Positions 34,778-45,821 of a DNA stretch of 64,000 nt are shown here, piece by piece. Position 1 is the stretch's first letter. Each line of letters starts with the position of its first letter. Under the pieces are notes generated by a model. It saw nothing but the letters and a program-made list of their open reading frames with translations, did not search any database and was not told the DNA's origin. The translations under genes were made by a program, and so were the position numbers. This DNA is from Jackrogersella multiformis (Eukaryota > Ascomycota > Sordariomycetes > Xylariales > Hypoxylaceae), in the NCBI GenBank assembly GCA_902806575.1, contig CADCXD010000001.1:806001-870000 (forward strand), written 5' to 3'.

Positions 34778-36400
34778 CGTCTCCTTGATATTTATGACGA
34801 TGATTGACAAGACTACTGTCCTTAGCTCCCTTGTGGTCGACTAACTGAGAGATTTGGTGCATCTGCTGCAACAAGGGAGTGGGTCGCGAAGTTGAGAAAG
34901 CCCAGTCTTTACTATACAGCGCGCATCAAGCAAGGACACGATGGTTATAAAGCTGGAAATCTGAACCATGCCGTCGAGTTTATTAATGCACTTCCCGGTG
35001 GCCCTGCGGCATTCGTAGCTGGCCTTGATGCCGATATGATTCTCGAGAAGAATTGGCTACGTGCTGTTCTTCCGCATCTTCTCTTGGATTCAACAATGAG
35101 GGTTGCTACACCGAAACAGATATGTTCATCGGTGTATAGCTGGTTCCATCGTGACACTACATGGGCTTTCTGAGCTTTACATCCGTTTTCAGTCTTAAGC
35201 AGATTGCTAACTTTGTTAACACAGACACTAAGAGCTTCTATAATGTCCCAATCAACAACCCCCTATTTGAGTGCAATAAGGTTTCGCGGGTCATCACAGG
35301 TGTAGTTCGCGATAGTTTGGGCTGTGTGTGGAACTCCGGACCAGGATATATCCTACGCTATACCGGACTCGAGGACATCAGTGGATTCTCGAGGGTATCC
35401 ATGACCGGAGACGTCTATAACTCGATGCTGATGCTGTCGAAGGGCTGGAGGTCAGCGTATGTCGCGGAATCTCTGAACTTGGACTGGTCCCATCTTCGTA
35501 TTTAGGCCACATTAAACAACAGATTTGATGGGTGAGTAGCCATAACCTGCCTGGGTACCTAGGTATATAATAATTATGCCGGGAATGAATAGCTGTGCTA
35601 ACTAGGGATATACCTGAAAGAATCTCGGAGGCATCCAACTTAGCCTGAATTTAAAATTATACCTATCGAAGTCGCATACTGGCCAGATGAATCTAAAGCA
35701 ACGGCTTTGTGGATTCTGGAGCTTGACAAGTGCCTACAGACACAGCTTGGATCTTATCGACCTACTCATCATGCCGATGTTTTTGTTCGGTCATAGCCAA
35801 CATTATCGCCAACTCGAAACGCTCAATCCATTTGCGCGTATATGCTGTATTGCTAGCCTAGTTCACTGGCTGCGCTGCACGACTGCGACCGAGGTTGGGT
35901 TATAGGTTACCGCACAGCGATTAGGGAGTCAGGCTTGCAGTTATACATGGCACCCTGTAGGTCCCTATCCAGGCTGCTTTGCGATTCTTGATCGCCATGG
36001 CTCGCTCTTTCGCCCTTCCGCGTCGCTTAGGGGGCACGCAGCCGGGTTTCAAAGCTACCGATAGCATATCCGATGGTACTCGAACGATATGCCTCCAGAC
36101 GAGTCCCCCTTTCCCGCCGCGCGAGACACATGGCTCTTGGATGAGGGGTCTGGATTCATGTCTTACTGATTCTCTATTATGTATCCTTCTTCTTGGGTAC
36201 CTTATACGCCACAAATACCGCGAGGCAGAAAACTCGCGTTTGTGGGTGAGGTAGCTCATCGCTTGATAAAAGTGCTAGCTACCTCCCTCGCCCCTTTGCG
36301 TTATATGTGCTGTCCTCTAGATGATCCGCCGCGGCATAAACTCATGGGAGAGCGGGAGAAAAAAACAGGAGCAAGATATCCTAGAGATTCTGCGCGAAAT
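34778..36400 (+). pseudogene. decayed family-2 glycosyltransferase (cellulose-synthase-like)
   Basis: Remains of a membrane GT2 enzyme are readable in several frames. One frame from 34,778 has two stops, then carries LYYTARIKQGHDGYKAGNLNHAVEF and the metal-binding GLDADM motif. A later exon starts at about 35,232 (SFYNVPINNPL) with MTGDVYNSMLML, where the usual TED motif reads TGD. After a one-base shift near 35,483 comes GHIKQQ, then a TGA where the family has the second Arg of QRTRW. Further on are a segment with MNLKQRL (35,687), IGYRTAIRESG (about 35,898) and MARSFALPRRLGG (about 35,997), each in a different frame. The splice donor after the PKQ codons (near 35,121) reads ATATGT where GTATGT is expected. 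These lesions make a working product very unlikely. The original substrate is unknown. Confidence 0.8.
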
Positions 36401-38053
36401 GTCAAGCTGTATTCTTGGAGACTTCGAGGTTCTGTACTGGGTCATGGTCGTTCTCAACGTGTGTCTTTTGTTAAAGACGGATGATGTGACATGACCATAA
36501 AACGCCTCTCGGACAAGCTTCTCGTAACTGTATTATGCGAGCTTGTAGCTTGCTGACTGAGAGGTTTATTTTTATTCCGGCTTTAATTCCGGCGCCAGTT
36601 AAGTGTTGTTGAATATGCATACGACTCTATAATAATATGATTAGTGATCAACAATTTTTAATTACTCACTCTTCACTAGGTCTAAAATGTAACTACGACA
36701 TGTCCATTGCCACCCGCAATTAACCTGATATATCATTCTCTAGAACTGTGTCCTCAGAGATCACGCTGGGTATATTTACCATAGCTTCTGCTATCCAAGT
36801 GACCTAATGCCGGCATGTTGTCCGGATCGGCGATATCTGTGGAAATATAAGATCATTCCGCTTACTCATCTCACCAGCGGCTACAGCCGTTTTTGGTATG
36901 CAAGGGCGAAACGACGCTATAATTATTGTTCGGTAGTTAAATATGGCGGGTGTAAGAAGTGACTAGAGCCTCATGCGTTACTGATAGCCTATTCAAGCTA
37001 CATTTTTCTCGTGTCTTGCTCTTACTTCTCCTTGAGAATATAACATGTTAGAATAGCGCTAAGCTTTGGTTGAATGACTACAATAATCCTATTGGGCGCG
37101 TTACTGTCTCGCTATCTCTACCTAGGTAGCTTTGTCAGCTGCGATTAAAACTTGAACGGATTATGCTGGTATGAGCGGGAAAAAAATACCCAGCGGACAT
37201 CGGGCTTGAACAAGGTAGGTTACAGTGGCTGGCTACAGCACGGCCCATGTGGGTATTACATGTATCTACCTACATAGATAGTTAAATCTCGTCAACTCAT
37301 GATAGTTAGATGTGTAATGTTGAAGCTTTAGTAAAGGAAGTTTGTCCAGCTTTAATTATATAATTACCTATAAGATAAAATTGCGGGCTAGCGGCGGCGG
37401 ATGAACACCGGGGTGTATCCGCACCCCGGTCTCCGAATATTCGTTCGGCCAATCAGAACCTGTAGCACTTGAAAGACTTACCTAATCGAGTAATCACTGG
37501 TTCGGACTAACGTACTGTCCTAAATGGCCTCTGTACCTACCTAGCTTACATAAGTACTTAAGAGGTAGGTAAGCGGGATCGGATGGGGATAATAGGCACT
37601 TTGTGTATATGGTAGCTCAGTTCTTACCTAGGTGGTTAAAGTACCTACCTACCTAGGTAGGTATCTGGTAAGCAGTCATTTTTCGAATGGGTGGTCAGCA
37701 ATGCAGTCCATTGGCTACAAGTACCCTGTCAAGCAGAGCCGGGCACCCTGGAAGCCTTGACTTAATCCAAGTCAATAATTCGCGGCATCGTAGATTAAGA
37801 TGGGCTTACGATTTCCCGTTGCATTGTCAGCTGCACATCTGAGGCGTCATCTTTCCAGCGGGGCTTGAGATATTGGACATTTCGTGAGCTGAATATATGT
37901 TGATGAGGATATTAGAGCTGGTTAGATAAGTAATGTGGTTTAGCAGACTGGTCTTCGGTATGGCCTTCTAGGTAGATATCGCGCATTTTCGCATTGAAGC
38001 GTGATAAAACCTGATTCTCGGTAGCTAGAGAGGACTGTTCAAATTACTAAATC
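36401..38053. other. intergenic DNA with a GC-rich hairpin and TACC repeats
   Basis: About 1.65 kb with no supported gene. TACC/GGTA clusters lie at 37,120-37,130, 37,535-37,570 and 37,641-37,664. A GC-rich inverted repeat lies at 37,407-37,430, followed by a 10-bp palindrome and a CCAAT box. It should include the bZIP gene promoter. Confidence 0.55.
37407..37453. promoter_or_regulatory. GC-rich inverted repeat, palindrome and CCAAT box
   Basis: ACCGGGGTG and its exact complement CACCCCGGT are separated by six bases (37,407-37,430). CGAATATTCG, a perfect 10-bp palindrome, follows at 37,434-37,443 and CCAAT at 37,449-37,453. The arms contain CGG/CCG halves of the kind bound by Zn2Cys6 factors. 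It lies about 600 bp before the bZIP ATG. Function is a guess. Confidence 0.35.
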
Positions 38054-39420
38054 ATGCCCCGCATGAATCAACCATCATGGTCCGTAGAGGAACTTCCTCT
38101 AGAACAAGCGTCTGCGTCTCTGTCGCCACCTTTGCATCTTTTCTTTGAACAAGAAGATGAGGTTGTTGCAAAAGCCCGCAAGAAGAATCGTTTGGCACAG
38201 AGGAAACATAGGCAGAGTATGCGGAAGCGATGTTCCTACCAATCACTAGAGCCTCAGCTAATCTAATATACCACGCAGAAGTTAAGTCACTTGGCAATTC
38301 TTCCAGCGAGCAAGACCATGGAGTTCCCGAGATGGCAAATAAATCGACACTGGCAGGGTCTATAGAAAAGGACCGTTGGAGCGGTTACGAGGGCAGCTAT
38401 GAAGAGGACTGCAGGAATTATCAACTTCCTACAGACATTGGTAGCGATTATGGGTATTATGCAGCAAGCCCGAAGTATGCCCCCTTATATATTTTATCTG
38501 AGAGCAGAACACTAACAAATTTTAATGATAGGGCTAATACATTACATGATACACCTATGCAGTCGATTACCCCCCCTTCGATGAATCCAAGTTTCTGGAT
38601 ATACTCTAGAGAAATAGGGGCTCCGATGAACTCTAACATCCGTAGCGCCGAGTCGTTGTTAGATTGCGACAGCAGAGCAAGACAACAATCTGCGGATAGT
38701 TGTATAACTGGTCTTGCTCGTCCATTGTTGCAGATGGATACAAATAGATTTGATCATCATCGATCTCCTCAGCCCAGTCATATTACGGGATATAGGTACG
38801 ACTATGAGGCCATCACAGAACTGCCTTCCAGGAATTCCAAGAGTACATCATCTTCTGATGTCAACCGATTGCCTCCATACCAGGTTGAAAAGAGCACATT
38901 TTGCTCTAAGAGATGTTATCAATGCCAAATGAAGAACCGTTATAATCCAATCGCCTCCTGCGTTAGTACATCCTCAACATCTAATAATTCCAACATATCT
39001 CGCTGCCAATCACGGAATATCTCAACTTCTCTAAGCACCAATCTCGAATTCAGTAATAACTTCTCGACGCAACCGCTCTATGGGGTCGTGCCATCTCCAA
39101 ATCCGAACTCAATTTCGATGATGGCTAACGCAAACTCATTCGCAAGCCACCTTTTACAACCCGCTGGTCTCACATCACCGCTAGAAATTCCACATCACAG
39201 CTCTAGGGAAACCGAAACCTCTGCTTTGGAGAGATTTCCCGAGGCGATAGATGATGCCGGATTTGATAATGTAGATTCTATGACAGCGGCATACTACCCC
39301 TCCGAACCCCCCTTGGGATCTCCAGTTCGTTCTGCTCAGCCCCTTTCTAAAGACCGATATCTTGCACAAAACTCACTATATTGTAAGAAAAGTAGCTTAA
39401 TTTTGGTTATTGCATACTAA
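38054..39420 (+). CDS. bZIP-like transcription factor
   Basis: Exon 1 (38054-38216) and exon 2 (38279 onward) are joined by a 62-nt intron (donor GTATGC, GCTAAT branch, CACGCAG acceptor) in phase 1. The junction completes a basic region KARKKNRLAQRKHRQKVKSL at residues 40-59. It has the Asn45...Arg53 spacing of bZIP DNA-contact residues and the QRKxRQ form common in fungal proteins with a weak zipper. No regular leucine heptad follows. The rest is Ser/Asn/Pro-rich, with an unusual FCSKRCYQCQMKN cysteine cluster near residue 270. At 39,379 a second intron is likely (GTAAGA donor, TACTAAT branch, TTTAG or TTTAGAG acceptor). The protein then ends either at once or with about 25 more residues, stop near 39,510. 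The 434-aa read-through end is therefore provisional. Confidence 0.7.
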
Positions 39421-39858
39421 TTGGCATTTAGAGATGGCCGTACGTGTATTTGCACAAGGAAATCTACTAGGGTTTTATGTTATTCAGGGAGAAGAGAATC
39501 AAGTTTATAGTGGTAGGTAAGTCTCATATATAATGATCGGAAGAAGCTACAATTTCTATATACCTAGGTAGACTAATAGATTTGAATATAGCAGTGTAGT
39601 AGCACTCTTTGAAAACTTACTCTCTATTGCAGGGACGTTGAGCGCTTACAGCTAGTACCCCCCCTACGAATCTCGTTGTCGGCAATGTCACAAAGGAAAT
39701 ATGCTAATAGCATTTCATGGAAACCTCCAAGATAATGGGCTAGGTTAGATTCATATTTGCAAGAGATAATACGATGGCTTATTGAAGCATTCAATCTAAT
39801 TTTCGTCTAGCTTATGGTGCAATGAGAACTCTTATGCATTGTTTCCCGCACAATCTAG

Positions 39859-41247
39859 TTACGCGTCTGCAGAATTAATCATTGGTTTCGACTCCTCATC
39901 TTTCAAGGCTCCTAAAGACGAAGCAGCATCATCCTCGTCCTCGTCTTCTTCTAGAGCGAAATATTCTGTCCCATTATCCTTCTGTCCATCTGGGCATGGT
40001 TTATTTTCCCGTTCCATACGAGTAGCCTTGATCCTTATCCTTATCAACCAAACAGCAATCCCAACGGCTTCTGAACCAACTATGAATCCCATTATCCCGA
40101 TGGAAATACTGGAATATCCGCGGAGAACCACACCGGTAATAAGGTTACTCCAGCCTCCGATCATCATGAGCCTTCCAAGCCAGATGTGGGAATGGGAAAG
40201 CCAGGTGCGGCGATGGATACGGAGGAAGACCATGTGATGACGCCAGCCGAGAATGCCCTGGGCGCCGAGGCAGGCTACAAGAGTGATCCCGACTATTTGA
40301 TGGAAGGTATCAATATTGCGACCGAGCGTGACTCCTAGCACGAAGCCAATAACCATGAGCCCAGACGCAACAAGTTGCAAAACCCAATGGTACTTGAAAG
40401 CCTTCGTACGGCCGGACCGTATAGCCACAACTCCAAGAGGGAAGACGAGCAAGAAGGCGATCCCCATGAGTATCCCATGAAGATGGAGTATAGGGTTATT
40501 CTCCAACCACGCAATTCCGTACGCGGCCGAAATTCCCGGGCTCTCGCTAACGCCGATGGTATGTATTCCTGGAATGATGGATGCGAAACTTGGGGGACTA
40601 GGCCAGTTGTTGAGGGAGCGGGACATGTCGACGTAGAAGTTTCCCCAACCACCTGCGCCTACGTGATGAGCATGCATTTGTAAATGAGCGTCATAGGCGA
40701 AATCTTCAAATTCCTGCTTGGAATTCCATGCCCACATCCACGGCTGAGATTGGGACGTGGCCGAAATATGAGTACCAGGCCAGAGGTGGCACGAGAAGCA
40801 GATAAGAGATACTACTGCCACTACCGTATGAGGATCCGAAGGGGAAGGTTCCCAATCGGCACTCATCACACGTAGATTGACCCCATTCATATCTTCTCCG
40901 GTGATGAGTGTTGGCTGTGTATGGCCGATAGACCTGCGTATGCTGACAATGGGTTGTTCAGAGGACATTGGGTTGCCATAGACGATGAACATAAGAGCTC
41001 CTTCCATGACTTCGCCTAAGCCTAGGGCAGTCCATCCAAGCGATGTGCTATTCGGTCGCGTGACCCGCATGGTGAGGATAATGTCGTGGAAGTTGGTGGT
41101 GACATTGTAGTGTGTCAGCATGCCCATACAAAAATCGACTTCGTGGGTCTTAGCGCCAAATTTGCAGTATTGGACAGCCTCCGAGGCTCCGAGACGAGCA
41201 AGAGGAACGATGCTGGCGACTAGAGAGAGGAGAGTTCGGAAGCGCAT
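39859..41247 (-). CDS. secreted/membrane DOMON-cytochrome b561 protein
   Basis: A single exon of 462 aa. A signal peptide (about 1-22, ending LGASEA) precedes a DOMON heme-binding domain of the cellobiose-dehydrogenase cytochrome type (about 25-210, with GWTALGLGEVMEGALMFIVY). A cytochrome b561 core with five or six membrane helices follows (about 255-415). Candidate heme-ligand histidines lie in LHLHGILMG, FKYHWVLQ, FHQIVG and SHSHIWLGR. The tail is acidic and cytosolic (EEDEDEDDAASS). By family it would move electrons across the plasma membrane, for example in iron reduction or to extracellular oxidoreductases; the acceptor is unknown. No lesion is visible. The next gene upstream is over 2 kb away. 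Confidence 0.88.
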   Translation of the reverse strand: MRFRTLLSLVASIVPLARLGASEAVQYCKFGAKTHEVDFCMGMLTHYNVTTNFHDIILTMRVTRPNSTSLGWTALGLGEVMEGALMFIVYGNPMSSEQPIVSIRRSIGHTQPTLITGEDMNGVNLRVMSADWEPSPSDPHTVVAVVSLICFSCHLWPGTHISATSQSQPWMWAWNSKQEFEDFAYDAHLQMHAHHVGAGGWGNFYVDMSRSLNNWPSPPSFASIIPGIHTIGVSESPGISAAYGIAWLENNPILHLHGILMGIAFLLVFPLGVVAIRSGRTKAFKYHWVLQLVASGLMVIGFVLGVTLGRNIDTFHQIVGITLVACLGAQGILGWRHHMVFLRIHRRTWLSHSHIWLGRLMMIGGWSNLITGVVLRGYSSISIGIMGFIVGSEAVGIAVWLIRIRIKATRMERENKPCPDGQKDNGTEYFALEEDEDEDDAASSLGALKDEESKPMINSADA

Positions 41248-43262
41248 CTTGAGGCTTCTCTGTCATCCAAGCTCGATAGCCTTGGATTTGGGAAGAGAGT
41301 ATAGAAATTTCTATTAGAAAAGAAGACGGACATAGTGGACTTGAACACCTATAGCTCGGTCCCAGCGGATGGCGTCAAGAGGCGGGGTAGCTTATTCCAA
41401 TGTCGAGTTACGGCGTCCATGTAGTAAGACGGTGGTGTTATGGCAGTCAGGCCTGCGGTTGACGCTATTCCCATCCTAGCTGATGCGGGTCGCGATGCAA
41501 TGCAACGCTATGCTGCAGAATAATACCGTGCCACGAGTTAATATAAGGAGGGAGTGGAGAAGAGCAATGCTTACGGAGCCAACTTGTGTAAAATATCATT
41601 GGGTAAACAAATGACATTTTCCTGGCGGTGTGGAAATTTCCTTTACTCGGCCAAGTAACTGATGGGTTGCGAACAACAAAGCACGGGATAATAGTCGATA
41701 GCATAGTGGTTTAGCTTTGCAAGAGAAGCCTTGCGTGAGAACTCGGCGGCGACCTATTATGGTAACAGGCAAATGGAGTATTCGGACGCTTGGGAAATCG
41801 GGTATTAGTATGGACAGAGACGGAGACGGAGTTAGTACCGCTGGCGATCGCTGTCTCCGACAGCACCAATGAGCGACCGAATATTATCAGATAATTTATA
41901 CAAACGACCAGATTACTTTGCTAATAGCTTCTATCACAGGCCAAAACTGGTTGAAAAGGAGAGAGTTTTGGGTAGTTATACGGAGCTAAAAAGGGCTCCA
42001 GAGGGGGTATACTTGTAGGTAGGAGAGCAAAGCCATGAAAAGTGGTTATACTTCCACATTTAACCTAGATTGTGACAGTTTCACCCCTATGCCTCTTTAC
42101 CTACAAGTCTTAACTTCAACCAATCCCAATTAACATCATATCATTATATAAACATTCCTATAATATGTGTATGACCAACCAGTGGAAGCGTACTAATTCT
42201 ATCACCTTATGATAGACTTGTAATACATGCATATATACATATATGACTACGAACTCAAGCCCCCAGTCACCAACGTTATACTTTACCATAAGAGAGACCC
42301 GCCAATAGAAAGAACGTTTGATGGCCGCGCGACGAAACACACATAAGATCTAGGTTATTAGTGTTATATCATCAGTATGAATGACTTAAGAAAGATGCAA
42401 TAGGCAACTCAGGGGCTATTATTGTCAAAGACATAAATATAACTTTACCCCTGAGCAGGACTCGGAACCACTGCACTAGTACAAGGCTGTTTAAATTATT
42501 AAATTATTATATTACATATATACTGTGCTTAACTTGAATGTATATGCGCTTAGAGCATATACCATCATAAAGAGTCCTATATTAGTAATCCGAGACTTGG
42601 AGAAACCCCTATTTCTACTAGCTTCAATCATTCAGTACCGCCGCGATGAGTCAGCAAACTACTGTGTACAGAGAAAGAAAATACTTCCCTACGAAGAAAA
42701 TAGCATGAGAGGCGTGATATATTTGATTCTACTATTTTTGAATGAAGTTTGAACTATTACTTACCTATATACCTCTTCAATTATACCTCACAATATTTAA
42801 CCTAAAACTTGGGAACTGAATTGTACATTTTCATAATGACATCGTGCCCTATACTGGTCAGCGTGTTAGATACGAGGCAGGTATCATTTACTGAGGAATA
42901 CCAGGTTATGCCGCGTAGTTATCTAGCAGGTACCTATTCTAAAACTTTTGGATATGTGCGGCAGGTACTTTTGCTAAGAAATTAAGAATACATCGTCACA
43001 AGAGGTATTTTTATATCAATATAACATAAGCATATATCTAGGTAACTCTTGAACAAGAAATATAACGATCATCTTGGTCCACCCCAAATATTAAGACATA
43101 GTAATTGCGTGAAGATATTATGGGTCTTCTCGTTTCAACTCAAGGGATATAGATATCCTAACATTGGAACCGTTGTGCTGTTACCCAGTCGCACATTACC
43201 TTGCCGACACAACCACAGCATTTACATGCCTACACTATTTGGTTAGTACCTATATATGGTCT
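41248..43262. other. A+T-rich intergenic DNA, no gene recognised
   Basis: Two kilobases of A+T-rich DNA. Short open frames near 41,465-41,704 (-), 42,525-42,752 (+) and 43,049-43,246 (+) start poorly, lack domain features and have no splice sites that extend them. The region directly before the b561 gene should be its promoter. Confidence 0.5.
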
Positions 43263-43496
43263 TTATAAACTTGGCTTATATAAGGGTCTTGCCTTTAAGG
43301 CCCTTTCGTTATTGTCCGTCCCTCCAATACACGATAGAGTTTGGTTGTCTCTAAACCGGAACTGGTTGTAGCAAGCGTTGGCATTGATGACATCCGCGCA
43401 ATCATCGGTTTCCGCGAGCTCCCGACTGCATTCGGGTACCTGTTGGCTAAGAGCTATGCTGAGCCAGGTGAGGGTCAACGCGAGCGATAGCTTCAT
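43263..43496 (-). CDS. small secreted cysteine-containing protein
   Basis: A 77-residue product with a clear signal peptide (MKLSLALTLTWLSIALS) followed by a mature part with four cysteines, in PECSRE, DDCAD, NACYN and LSCIG. The even cysteine number suggests two disulfides. The last 20 residues look less constrained, so the frame may read through a missed intron or a premature end. Small, secreted, cysteine-bearing proteins of unknown fold are common in fungi and some act in host interaction; nothing here shows that role. It stands alone, far from other genes. Confidence 0.5.
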   Translation of the reverse strand: MKLSLALTLTWLSIALSQQVPECSRELAETDDCADVINANACYNQFRFRDNQTLSCIGGTDNNERALKARPLYKPSL

Positions 43497-44488
43497 CGTG
43501 TATGCCAGGAAGACGAGGCCGTGTTTTTTGTTGAGATATCTAATGTGGAAAGCTAAGGTAAAACTGTTTCAGACACAGACCTATAAGTGTAAATCATGAG
43601 TATTTTTTGAAATTAATTAGATGAAACCAATGAAATATAATAGTCAGTTTTTCTTCGGGTGTTCTTGATAATTCAAATTCCTAGAGCAAGGCAGGCACCT
43701 AATCTAATTGTTGATTTAGCCGAGCGTGCTAGCCCCAACCTGGAGCATGCCCAGTATTATGTCAGTTATATGTAAGTGATAAATAAGAATTCATTTTCTA
43801 TTCCCATTTGCCAGGAATAGTAAATATTTGATAAACTATAGTGCGGGGCCAGTAAATAAGGGAGTCGGGACCAGTCAATCCGCTCTGATAGGAGATATTG
43901 CGGTATACCAACTAGAAACGGCTTTGAGAAACATGATACTTCTCAACCATTGGAATGTCGTCCTTGAGTTTGGATACTGACCCAGGTGTCAAAGATGGGA
44001 TTATATATTTAAGTCTCCCGCTGACTCCCGCAAGACACCCTGTCATGAATAAAAACAACATCAGCATGGCTACCTATTATAGAATAAAAATCGAAATTAT
44101 GCGCCGGTTAGGTCCTGATATTAGATACATTAATACACCATGAATGTCAACTGACCGGGGAAGGCTACCTTTAGCATGTTTACCCAAGCACTCGGCATTT
44201 TTATTTTCCTGTACAAGTCCCGAGACAGTAAATAATCTCCACATTAACCGGAGTCAAGGCCAAGTCACTCACCTATCGAATTCCTTCTTGATATTAATGA
44301 CCGATATCATCCGAGACCGAAATCCAAGCTTGTCTTCTTAGGAGGTGTGGGAGAGACGGCAGTAGATTATAGGGAGCCAAAGGCTCGCGATTGCCAATAT
44401 CATAACTATCACCGATCCCTTCCAACTTTTGTTTCTACTCTAGATATAGCACCATCATCGAGCTGCTAACTTGAGGAGTCATAAAAAT
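43497..44488. other. intergenic DNA, nothing recognised
   Basis: About 1 kb of A+T-rich DNA between the small secreted protein and the DUF1996 gene, which are divergent, so both promoters should lie here. No repeat or gene stands out. Confidence 0.5.
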
Positions 44489-45821
44489 ATGCAGCTGAAT
44501 ACCTTTATCGCGGCCTTGGGGCTTTTTGCGCCCGCGAGCGCGCTGCTTCGATTCGGTTGCTCCGGTCTAACCGTCCAACGTCTGGATCCCTTAGTCAACC
44601 CGGGCATGAATCCATCTGCTCATCTTCATCAGATTATAGGAGGCGTATGGATTATATCCTATCATAATTCTACTTCCATACTCATAACTAACTCTCCACA
44701 GAATTCCTTCAATGCGTCGATGCCTGCGGAGACACATGACCTCGCAGCACTCTCGACATGCACAAGCTGCCAATTTACCGAAGATTTCTCCAATTATTGG
44801 ACTGCTGTCCTCTTCTACCGTGCCAAGAATGGCACGTTCAAGAGAGTCCCACAGATAGCTCAAGCAGGTATGGAGGGTACTCAAGGCGGCATGGTAAGCT
44901 CCGACTGGGAACCAAATTGAGACAGTAACAGTCTAACTCGATCATAAGATCGTCTATTACATGTCTGATGCCCTATTCGATACCGCTCAGAAGTCCGCAG
45001 TTACAGCGTTCAAGCCTGGCTTCCGTATGCTTGTTGGCGACGCAGTGTTCCGTGACCGTGAACAGGCCAGAAAATTTCGACAATTGACATATATCTGTAT
45101 GGAGAACCAAGGAACCCGTGCACCAGAAAGCATAGGGTTCCCTGCGAAACCTGTATGTAAAAGAAAAAGATTCTCGCCCCTTTTGATTAACCACTGACCG
45201 TTTATAAAGTGCAAAGGGGGTATTATGGCCAACCACCGATTCCCTACATGCTGGGATGGTAAGAACCTCGACTCGCCTAATCACCAAGATCATGTTGCAT
45301 ACCCGGAATCTGGTACCTTCGAATCAGGTGGCCCCTGTCCTTCTAGCCACCCCGTTAGACTTCCACAGATCCTTCTCGAGACCATGTGGGATACTAGAGC
45401 ATTCAACGACCCAGCAGACTTTACCGACGGCCATCAGCCATTCGTCTGGTCTTCCGGTGATGCTACTGGGTATTCTAGCGTATGTTATATTGATAGTTCC
45501 TTTCTTCTTCTTACAATGTCGTGGGAGTTAAACATTCCCAATAGAGTAATTACTGACTGACATTGTCTTAGCACGCTGATTACCTTTTCGGTTGGAAAGA
45601 CGACTCTCTCCAAAAGGCTATGGATGGACATACCTACGTGTCTGCCCCAATGCTAAAGACTCAGGGTATTTCTCAGCAGAACCAATGCAAGGTTAAAGAC
45701 ATGGTGAATGAGGATATCGACAGCTGTAAGTCATACACCATCTCTTTTGAAACCGCATATTCCAGTAGCTAAACATTCTCTAGGGTTAACCAGTCTTCCT
45801 GGCCAGAATCCAGTAGTTTAA
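44489..45821 (+). CDS. secreted DUF1996-domain protein, six exons
   Basis: Exons 44489-44644, 44702-44893, 44949-45152, 45210-45479, 45572-45725 and 45784-45821 join in consistent phase to give 337 aa. The usable start is the ATG at 44489; the longer frame begins with TTG. A signal peptide (MQLNTFIAALGLFAPASA) precedes the family hallmark, in which DPLVNPG, HLHQIIGG and NSFNAS meet across the first junction. Later marks are the CTSCQF, NYWTAVLFYR, FPTCWDGKNLDSPNHQDHVAYP and ADYLFGWKDD segments. Introns are 55-92 nt with standard sites. The family is widespread in fungi, secreted, and of unknown biochemical role; some members carry cell-wall-binding WSC domains, which are absent here. The last exon is only 38 nt. 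Confidence 0.9.

Noticed and set aside
41465..41704. 79-codon minus frame upstream of the b561 gene
   Set aside because: No signal peptide, domain or splice extension; lies in promoter-like A+T-rich DNA.
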